Part shown: in pieces, positions 58,431-64,000 of the stretch
How positions within the stretch are numbered: the stretch's first letter is position 1
Layout: each line of letters starts with the position of its first letter
Assembly: GCF_036178145.1 (NCBI RefSeq)
Contig: NZ_CP108067.1
Span: forward strand, 4,588,001-4,652,000
Length of the DNA stretch: 64,000 bases
Reading direction: 5' to 3'
From: Streptomyces sp. NBC_00273
GTDB taxonomy: Bacteria > Actinomycetota > Actinomycetes > Streptomycetales > Streptomycetaceae
The notes under the pieces: generated by a model
What the model was told of the DNA's origin: nothing
The model's input: the letters and a program-made list of their open reading frames with translations, nothing else
Databases searched by the model: none
Position numbers and translations under genes: made by a program

Positions 58431-59967
58431 CGGCACCGCCGGAACCGCTGTCCGAGCCGCCCGCCGGGCTTCCGCGGCGGACGAGGACGACCGTCTGGCC
58501 GACGGCGAGGTTCTCGTCGAGCGCGCGGACCGCGCTGAGGCCCTCATGGGTGAACAGCACCTCGACCGGGACGTTCCGCTCCTTGCCGCCCTCGGTGACG
58601 GTGACCGTGGACGAGCCGCCGAGGTCGGTCCAGACCCCCGACACCGGAACGGTCAGCGCGCCCTTGGGGCTGCGCCGCAGTTCGACGCTGATCTGCTGGG
58701 TCGAACCCTCCTTGGCCTCCGCGCCGGTGGGCACGAACAGCGCCTCGTGCTGGCCGCCCGCGCTGCCCGAGCCGTTGCTGCCGCCGCTGCCGCTACCCGC
58801 TCCCGTGCCCGCCGTTCCCGCCGTGGCCGCGCCGTCCTGGCCCCCGCTCTTGCCCTGCTGGTCGCCGCTCTTGCCGTCCGAGGGGCTGTTGAGGGAACCC
58901 AGGGTGCCCTCCCGGCCCTCGTACGGGCCGGTCCCGAAGCGGATGACCGCGTCGGCCGGCAGATCGCGCAGCTGCGTGCGCTGGTCCGCGCTGAGGGCCG
59001 CCCGGACCTGGCGGCCGCCGCTGCCGAGCACGACCAGCGGCTTGTCGGCCGCGTCACCGACCGCCGCGGCGACCTGCACCACCGTGGCCGGCAGGGCGCT
59101 GACGTACGCGACCTCCGCGGCCGGCAGCAGCTCGCCGGGCTTGGCCGGACCGGCGGCGGACGCGGGCGGCGTGTCCGGACCGCGGGCGGGCGGCGCGCTC
59201 GCGCCGCCTGCGCCGCCTGCGCCGTTCGTGCCGTTCGTGCCGGGCGCCGCCCCGGTGCCGCCGTCGGTCTCCGCGCCGCCCCGGGGAGCCGTGCCGCCTC
59301 CCGGGGACGCCTCGCCCCCGCGGGCCGCGCCGGAGGAGGAACCCGCACCCCCGGTGGTGCTCGGCCCCTGCCCTGCGGGCGCCTCGTACCCGGCCGCCAC
59401 GTACAGCTTGCGCACCGCCTCGACGGTCGCCGGGCCGTACGTGCCGTTCACCGCCGTCCCGTACAACGGCTGGAGCGCACGCTGCAGTTGCTGCACGTCC
59501 GGCCCCTTGTCGCCCGCCTTCAGGTCCCGGTACGCGGGGAAGCGCCCCGGGAGCAACAGGACCGGGCGGCCCGACACCTCCGCGACGACCGCCCCGGCCT
59601 TGAGGCTCTTGCCCGCGGCCGCGGGCAGGGCCGTGACGACCGCGCGGCTGGTGCCCTGCGGCTGGACGCCGGTGATGGTGGTGCGGGAGGCCGTCTCGAC
59701 CTTCCCCGTCAGCTCCATCTTCTCGACGAGCTGCTGGTCGGAGACCTTCCCCGTGATCTGGGAGGGCGGGGGCGCGGCGGCGTTCGAGGCACGCTGCTCC
59801 GGGGTCCTGGCCTGGGAGGCGATCCACCAGACGGAACCGGAACTACCGAAAAGCACGACGGCAACGGCGGCGACGACCAGGCCCCGCCGGGACCTCTGGC
59901 GCGCACCCGTCGCCCGCCCGCCGGACGGCGGGGCCACCTGTGTCTCATCGAGGTGTTCGAGGCTCAT
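58423..59967 (-). CDS. Peptidoglycan-binding membrane-fusion-like protein (HlyD/MacA family)
   Basis: A 514-residue protein. One membrane helix (about residues 30-48) precedes an HlyD/MacA-type outer region (KMELTGKVETASRTTITGV, LKAGAVVAEVSGRPVLLL). A peptidoglycan_binding_1 domain follows (about 145-200: DVQQLQRALQPLYGTAVNGT). Then comes a long Gly/Ala/Ser/Pro-rich segment and a C-terminal beta domain. Such fusion of a PG-binding module to a MacA-like protein fits a Gram-positive envelope. Confidence 0.82.
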   Translation of the reverse strand: MSLEHLDETQVAPPSGGRATGARQRSRRGLVVAAVAVVLFGSSGSVWWIASQARTPEQRASNAAAPPPSQITGKVSDQQLVEKMELTGKVETASRTTITGVQPQGTSRAVVTALPAAAGKSLKAGAVVAEVSGRPVLLLPGRFPAYRDLKAGDKGPDVQQLQRALQPLYGTAVNGTYGPATVEAVRKLYVAAGYEAPAGQGPSTTGGAGSSSGAARGGEASPGGGTAPRGGAETDGGTGAAPGTNGTNGAGGAGGASAPPARGPDTPPASAAGPAKPGELLPAAEVAYVSALPATVVQVAAAVGDAADKPLVVLGSGGRQVRAALSADQRTQLRDLPADAVIRFGTGPYEGREGTLGSLNSPSDGKSGDQQGKSGGQDGAATAGTAGTGAGSGSGGSNGSGSAGGQHEALFVPTGAEAKEGSTQQISVELRRSPKGALTVPVSGVWTDLGGSSTVTVTEGGKERNVPVEVLFTHEGLSAVRALDENLAVGQTVVLVRRGSPAGGSDSGSGGADD

Positions 59968-59974
59968 GAGAGTA

Positions 59975-60919
59975 TTAGGACGTCTCTCGCAGTAGGTCCT
60001 GGGCCTTGCCCTTGGCCTTCGTGATGAGTTCCAGCCACGCCGTGATCTCCGCTTCGTGCTTCACCAACGAAGCGGCCGAGGCCTTGCTCTTGGCCTCCCG
60101 CGCCTTCGTGTTGAGCCCGACCTTCGTCGCGCACTCGGCATCGGTGGTGGCCTGCTTGATCTCGGCGCGCTGGGCCTGGTCGAGCGCCGCGGTGTCACCG
60201 CCGGGAATGTTCGCGTAATGCGAGAGCGCCGATTCCCTGGCCTTCTCCGGCGTCGCGATTTCCGGATAGCCGCCGGACTTCATGCAGGACGCCCACTCGG
60301 AGAGCGACTTCTGATATCCGTCGTCATCGGCGAGGATACGCGCACTGTTCTGCTTGACGCTGTTGTAGACCGTCCAGTTGAGCCGGAGGTATTCCTTCAC
60401 GTCCCCGTACACGGCCTTGAGCGTTTCACCGCGGCAGCCTTTCGACGGCACCATGACCTTGCCACCGCCGAAGTCGAACTCCACACCGCCCTCGGGCTTG
60501 TCGACGTACCCGTCCATGGCCATGCTGTGGGCCCGCTTGACGTCCTCGGGTAACGCGTCGAAGTCGTCCGGGCCCTCCTGGGCCTTCTGGTTGTCCGACC
60601 TGCGCGGGTCCGCCCCGTAGCCCACGGTGCGCGCGGTCTCGGCCGACGGGGAGAGGTCCTCGCTCCGCTTCTTGCCGCTGTTGGTGCCGGTGCCGCCCGC
60701 CGGGAAGACCTTGAAGCCCTTGTCGTTCATGCACTTGCGGATCAGTTTGAACTCAGCGTCACGCTCCTGGTCCAACGCCGCGTTGGCGCTGTCGAGGGCC
60801 GTCTGCGCCCTGCGGGCCGTCTCCAGGTCCTGCGGGGCTTCCTCCGAGCAGGCAGAGGCGGCGGCGCCCAGCAGCACCGTCACCGCGATCACCGTCATGC
60901 ATCGGGTGCGCTTCTTCAA
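59975..60919 (-). CDS. Lipoprotein with a TTA codon, unknown function
   Basis: A 314-residue lipoprotein: signal peptide and lipobox (AASAC, Cys about 24), then a long helical protein (ETARRAQTALDSANAALDQE) with several cysteines that may form disulfides (KLIRKCMND, SKGCRGET, EWASCMKSG, ATTDAECATK). Codon 123 (60551-60553) is TTA, so translation probably depends on the bldA tRNA. It precedes the MacAB-like genes by 7 bp and is likely their substrate or partner. Confidence 0.75.
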   Translation of the reverse strand: MKKRTRCMTVIAVTVLLGAAASACSEEAPQDLETARRAQTALDSANAALDQERDAEFKLIRKCMNDKGFKVFPAGGTGTNSGKKRSEDLSPSAETARTVGYGADPRRSDNQKAQEGPDDFDALPEDVKRAHSMAMDGYVDKPEGGVEFDFGGGKVMVPSKGCRGETLKAVYGDVKEYLRLNWTVYNSVKQNSARILADDDGYQKSLSEWASCMKSGGYPEIATPEKARESALSHYANIPGGDTAALDQAQRAEIKQATTDAECATKVGLNTKAREAKSKASAASLVKHEAEITAWLELITKAKGKAQDLLRETS

Positions 60920-60942
60920 TGTCCGTGTCCTCGTGAAGGTGC

Positions 60943-60978
60943 GGCCGGGCCGCCTCCGCGACGCGGGGCGACCCGGCC
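60943..60978 (-). terminator. Hairpin between the I36-like gene and the lipoprotein operon
   Basis: GGCCGGG (60943-60949) pairs with CCCGGCC (60972-60978). It could attenuate transcription from the inhibitor gene into the lipoprotein/ABC genes. Confidence 0.35.
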
Positions 60979-60990
60979 TTCAGGCGGTGA

Positions 60991-61374
60991 TCAGCAGCCG
61001 TTGCCGTCGTTCAGGGTGTTGCTCGCGCCGTCGTCGTTCGCGTCCCAGTAGTAGTTCACGGAACCGCCGGGGATGAGGCAGATCTCCACGCCCCACGACA
61101 TCCAACGACCGCCGTAGGTCTTGGACGACTGGCTGCGGCGGTTCCACCAGGAGCTGTCGGCCTCGTAGACGGCCGGCATGTCGATGTCCCAGCGGGCGGA
61201 CTCGTACTTCGTCCGGTACATCGAGTTGTTGGTGCTGTAGTTGCTGTCCTTGTAGATGCAGAAGTTGCCGTCGTAACACGTGCGGTCCACGGCCGCTGCG
61301 GACGGTGCTGCGGCGATGACACCGGCCACGGCCGCCATCGCGATGAATCCGGCCGAAATCCTCTTACTGAGCAC
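60991..61374 (-). CDS. Secreted peptidase-inhibitor I36-like protein
   Basis: A 127-residue secreted protein. A signal peptide (about residues 1-28, ending in AAPSAAA) is followed by a compact domain with five cysteines and aromatic residues (DRTCYDGNFCIYKDSNYS, DSSWWNRRSQ, WGVEICLIPGGSVNYYW). It resembles the Streptomyces metalloproteinase-inhibitor (I36) beta/gamma-crystallin fold. Function could be protease inhibition or ion binding. It is the most upstream gene of the 56.5-61.4 kb group on the minus strand. Confidence 0.75.
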   Translation of the reverse strand: MLSKRISAGFIAMAAVAGVIAAAPSAAAVDRTCYDGNFCIYKDSNYSTNNSMYRTKYESARWDIDMPAVYEADSSWWNRRSQSSKTYGGRWMSWGVEICLIPGGSVNYYWDANDDGASNTLNDGNGC

Positions 61375-61790
61375 TCGTGACTCCCCCTTGTCGGGTGGTG
61401 ACTGATGCTGTGAGAGGGCAGGGCAGCCGAAGCCCCTTCCCCCCGGTCGGCTGAGATCAGGCTAGGCCACGCCCACCGGAAACAAAAGGTCAATTCCCTT
61501 TATCAGACGGGCTGTTGGCGATTGGAATTGATCATTCACTGACCAATTCCCGATGCGCGAATCCATCATTCCGGCGCACCGCCACCCCCACCGGAAAAGG
61601 GGTCGGCGCAGGTCAGCCCGGCGGACACCGGGACGGGGCCGTGGAGCGGCGCCGGAGCCGCCCCACCCGGATGCCCACGGTCCGGATGAACCCCGAACAC
61701 GGCCTGAAAATAGACGCGTTCGCGACCCGCGCCACGCCCCGGCGGCCGAAACCCGTGGAGCGGCCGCACCCGGCTCCCTAGGGTGGCCCG
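61375..61790. other. 416-bp divergent intergenic region with an AT-rich patch
   Basis: Between the I36-like gene (-) and the GNAT (+). An AT-rich segment (about 61480-61560) includes the inverted repeat GGAATTG (61524-61530) and CAATTCC (61544-61550) with 13 bp between, a possible regulator site. No ORF of its own is convincing. Confidence 0.45.
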
Positions 61791-62360
61791 ATGGAGACTC
61801 ACGTACGGCTGGAACCCTGGTCCGCCGGGGACTTCTGGCTGCTGGAGCGCAAGAACGAGCCGGCCATGACCCAGTTCCTGGGCGGCCCCGAGCCGGCCGC
61901 GAAGCTCGCCGGCCGCCAGCACCGCTACGAGGCCCTGAGCGCACGGGAGCCGGCCGCCGGCCGGATGTTCCGCATCGCGTGGACCCCCGCCGCAGAGGGA
62001 CCCGACGACGACGGCGGACGCACCGAGAGCGTCGGATCCGTCGGCTTCTGGGAACGGGAGTGGCGGGGCGAGCCGGTCTACGAGGCCGGCTGGGGCGTCC
62101 TGCCCGAGTTCCAGGGCCACGGGCTGGCCGTGGCAGCGCTCACGGAGCTCCTGGCGTACGTCCGCACCCACGGCTCCCGCGACAGCGTCCACGCCTTCCC
62201 CGGCACCGACCACCCGGCGTCCAACGCGGTCTGCCGGCGGGCCGGTTTCACCTACCTGGGTGACGTCGACTTCGAGTACCCGCCCGGCACGCCCCACCCC
62301 AGCTGCAACTGGCGCTACCGGGTGGGACGCCCGCAGGACGGACTCACGCCGTCAGGATGA
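61791..62360 (+). CDS. GNAT family N-acetyltransferase
   Basis: A 189-residue acetyltransferase: GWGVLPEFQGHGLAVAALTE is the acetyl-CoA motif and PASNAVCRRAGFTYLGDVDF the C-terminal helix-strand. It is of the RimJ-like type. The stop lies inside the end of the convergent oxidoreductase gene (17-bp overlap). Substrate unknown. Confidence 0.85.
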   Translation: METHVRLEPWSAGDFWLLERKNEPAMTQFLGGPEPAAKLAGRQHRYEALSAREPAAGRMFRIAWTPAAEGPDDDGGRTESVGSVGFWEREWRGEPVYEAGWGVLPEFQGHGLAVAALTELLAYVRTHGSRDSVHAFPGTDHPASNAVCRRAGFTYLGDVDFEYPPGTPHPSCNWRYRVGRPQDGLTPSG

Positions 62361-63261
62361 TGCGGCCGCGGACCCCGGACTTCCCGAGGCGGGCGTGGGC
62401 CTTCGCGGCCTCGCCGAGCGGGAAGGCGTCCGCCACCCGGAGGGTCAACGCACCCGCGTCGACCAGGGCCACCAGACGGGCCAGGTGCGCCCCGTCCGCC
62501 GCGACCTCCTGCTCCACGACCCGGACACCGCGCTCCGCGGCCGGGGCGTGGTTCGGGATCAGGCCCACGTAGACCCCGCCGTCGCGTACGGCGCCCAGCG
62601 CGGCCCCGCCCAGCACCGCTGCGTCCAGGACCCCGTCCACGGGCCCGGTCACAGCCTCGCCGCGCGGGACGAACCCGGTCGCACCCAGTGACCGTACGAA
62701 CTCCTCGTCCTCGGCGCCCGCCAGGGCCGTCACCGCCAGACCGGCCCGCACGGCGAGCTGGACGGCCAGGCCGCCGACGACGCCCGCGGCTCCGGTGATC
62801 AGCACCGAGGAGCCGGGGGCGAGCCCCAGCAGGTCCACGGCGCGGGCGGCGGTGAGACCGGCGAGCGGAAGCCCGGCCGCGGTCACCGCGTCCACGGCGG
62901 TCGGGGCGGACGCGACGGCGGTGGCGTCGAGCACCACGTACTGCGCGTGCGTGCCCAGCGGCTTCACCTGCCCGTAGTGCAGGCCCACGACCCGGTCGCC
63001 GGTGCTCCAGCCGGTCACCCCGGCGCCGACCTCGTCGATCTCCCCGGACACGTCCCAGCCGAGGCCGAGCTGCTGCCCGGCGCCGCCGAAGACCCCTGCG
63101 ACGACCGCGCCGTCCACCGGGTTGAGCCCGGCGGCGGTGACCTTGACGCGCAGCTGGCCGGCCGCGGGGCGGGGTACCGGGACCTCGGCCAGTTCGACCC
63201 GCTCCGGGCCGCCGAACTCGCTGACCACGGCCGCCAGCATCGTCTGCTCGCTCATCTTCAT
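62344..63261 (-). CDS. NADP-dependent quinone-oxidoreductase-like enzyme (zinc-independent MDR)
   Basis: A 305-residue medium-chain reductase: AGLNPVDGAVVAGVFG, GWDVSGEIDEVGAGV, and the NADPH motif SSVLITGAAGVVGGLAVQLA. Zinc-binding cysteines are absent, as in quinone oxidoreductases. The annotated start may be a downstream MSEQTM. It is divergent from the HxlR gene, a pairing common for electrophile or quinone stress. Confidence 0.87.
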   Translation of the reverse strand: MKMSEQTMLAAVVSEFGGPERVELAEVPVPRPAAGQLRVKVTAAGLNPVDGAVVAGVFGGAGQQLGLGWDVSGEIDEVGAGVTGWSTGDRVVGLHYGQVKPLGTHAQYVVLDATAVASAPTAVDAVTAAGLPLAGLTAARAVDLLGLAPGSSVLITGAAGVVGGLAVQLAVRAGLAVTALAGAEDEEFVRSLGATGFVPRGEAVTGPVDGVLDAAVLGGAALGAVRDGGVYVGLIPNHAPAAERGVRVVEQEVAADGAHLARLVALVDAGALTLRVADAFPLGEAAKAHARLGKSGVRGRIILTA

Positions 63262-63357
63262 CTCTCCCGTTCGCTGATTCGCTCGCTCGTTCGCGTTTCT
63301 CGCGTTTCCGCGTTCTCGATGAGCACTAACTTAGGGAGAGGTACTCTCTTTTCGTAA

Positions 63358-63379
63358 GTACGCACTCGAAGGTGCGTAC
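63358..63379. promoter_or_regulatory. Inverted repeat, likely HxlR operator
   Basis: GTACGCAC (63358-63365) and GTGCGTAC (63372-63379) form perfect 8-bp arms with a 6-bp spacer, in the gap between the oxidoreductase and HxlR genes and 22 bp before the HxlR start. Confidence 0.65.
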
Positions 63380-63401
63380 CCGACCCGGAAGTGGGGCACC
63401 C

Positions 63402-63818
63402 ATGGCCACCAGCACCGCCGCCGCCCGCCGCGAGGAAGCCCGTTCCGCCTACGACGCCTTCCTCAAGGAGTGCCCCACCAGCCAACTCCTGGCCCGCATC
63501 AGCGACAAGTGGGTCGGCCTCATCGTCAGCGCCCTCGGCCAGGCCGAGAACCGCTCCATGCGCTACAGCGACCTCGGCCGCAAGATCCCCGGCGTCAGCC
63601 AGAAGATGCTCACCCAAACCCTCCGCTCCCTCGAGCGCGACGGCCTCGTCACCCGCACCGTCACCCCCACCGTCCCCGCCCGCGTCGACTACCGCCTCAC
63701 CGACCTCGGCAGCAGCCTCGGCTGCCTCCTGTCCTCCGTGAAGCTCTGGGCCGAGAACCACTTCGACGAGGTCAGCACCCACCGCGACACCTACGACCAG
63801 GCCACCGCAACGCCATAA
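63402..63818 (+). CDS. HxlR-family transcriptional regulator
   Basis: A 138-residue MarR-like HxlR regulator. The family signature is CPTSQLLARISDKWVGLIVS with Cys near residue 22 (a possible redox or electrophile sensor) and the HTH KIPGVSQKMLTQTLRSLERD followed by the wing RVDYRLTDLG. ATG 63402; the longer frame begins with non-homologous MRTRPGSGAP. It probably controls the divergent oxidoreductase gene. Confidence 0.88.
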   Translation: MATSTAAARREEARSAYDAFLKECPTSQLLARISDKWVGLIVSALGQAENRSMRYSDLGRKIPGVSQKMLTQTLRSLERDGLVTRTVTPTVPARVDYRLTDLGSSLGCLLSSVKLWAENHFDEVSTHRDTYDQATATP

Positions 63819-63859
63819 TTCGACCGCGGCCACTGCCACAGAAATGGCATGCTGAGCAG

Positions 63860-64000
63860 GTGAACGGACCCGGCATTCAGCTCACCCTCGCCCCCGAACT
63901 GCGCCTCTTCGCCCCGCCCAGCCGGCGCGCCGAACGCGTACCGACCGCGACCGACGGCGCATCCAGCCTCGGCCACGTCGTCGAATCGGCCGGCGTCCCG
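63860..64000 (+). CDS. Start of a Mut7-C domain protein (partial)
   Basis: The first 47 codons of a gene running off the window: VNGPGIQLTLAPELRLFAPP, followed by DGASSLGHVVESAGVP. This resembles the ubiquitin-like N-terminal domain of Mut7-C RNase-domain proteins in Streptomyces. GTG start; GAGCAG upstream is a weak ribosome-binding site. The catalytic part is outside the window. Confidence 0.6.
   Translation, partial: MNGPGIQLTLAPELRLFAPPSRRAERVPTATDGASSLGHVVESAGVP

Noticed and set aside
60943..60978. Strong terminator ending the I36-like gene
   Set aside because: The stem is short (7 bp) with a 22-base loop and no U-tract, so it is listed only as a weak attenuator candidate.

Overview
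The window is about 70-75% G+C, uses many GTG starts and has dense codirectional or overlapping genes. Together with a futalosine menaquinone pathway, Tat-dependent lipoproteins, an XRE/TPR-type regulator and rare in-frame TTA codons, this points to a Streptomyces chromosome, most likely the conserved core. Gene order (menG, mqnC, mqnA, cold-shock gene, mqnE, ubiX, mqnP, ubiD, ccs/res genes, hemL) matches what I remember of the S. coelicolor SCO44xx-SCO45xx region; that comparison is from memory. I saw no rRNA, tRNA, CRISPR array, insertion sequence or phage.

Layout. 1-7.8 kb: tail of an FtsX-type permease, a geranylgeranyl-reductase-family enzyme, a GNAT, glutaminase, menG, a DUF3152 metalloprotease-like protein, a LuxR-type regulator, and mqnC with a catalytically empty amidohydrolase-like partner. 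7.9-14.7 kb: a membrane Ser/Thr kinase, mqnA, a cold-shock gene with a long leader, a secreted lytic transglycosylase, a RibD/DHFR-like protein and a membrane protein. 14.9-19.8 kb: an accessory island with an APH-like kinase, an aldo/keto reductase (with a TTA codon), a JmjC/cupin-4 oxygenase, a 51-residue peptide, a 75-residue protein and an XRE regulator; it looks like an undescribed peptide-modification (RiPP-like) locus. 19.8-31.7 kb: cutA, a TAP-family hydrolase, an acyl-CoA synthetase, an NmrA-like reductase divergent from an AraC regulator, a septum-formation-type protein, a winged-helix protein, a three-gene ABC exporter and a Tat lipoprotein. 31.9-36.4 kb: a four-gene operon (two helical, WXG-like proteins, one fused to a lysozyme-like domain, and two paralogous membrane proteins) convergent with a large SMI1/KNR4 protein, a candidate secreted effector/immunity locus. 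36.4-45.8 kb: an acidic amino acid symporter, DUF4229, GNAT, mqnE, an Lrp regulator, a 45-residue basic protein, ubiX, a rhomboid protease, mqnP, a small unknown protein and ubiD. 45.8-55.7 kb: a frameshifted membrane gene, cupin/MarR with two operators, an SRPBCC protein, the cytochrome c maturation operon resA-ccdA-resB-ccsB, a deacetylase-like lipoprotein, a histidine phosphatase and hemL. 55.8-64 kb: a conserved protein, a MacAB-like export operon with a lipoprotein (second TTA codon) and an I36-like inhibitor, a GNAT, a quinone-oxidoreductase-like gene divergent from an HxlR regulator, and the start of a Mut7-C protein.

How the genes work together. mqnA, mqnC, mqnE, mqnP, ubiD, ubiX and menG cover most of the chorismate-to-menaquinone futalosine route (mqnB and mqnD are not in the window). 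The 438-1721 reductase may saturate the menaquinone side chain. The res/ccs operon and hemL supply cytochrome c maturation and tetrapyrrole for the same respiratory chain. The two regions with most potential novelty are 14.9-19.8 kb and 31.9-36.4 kb.
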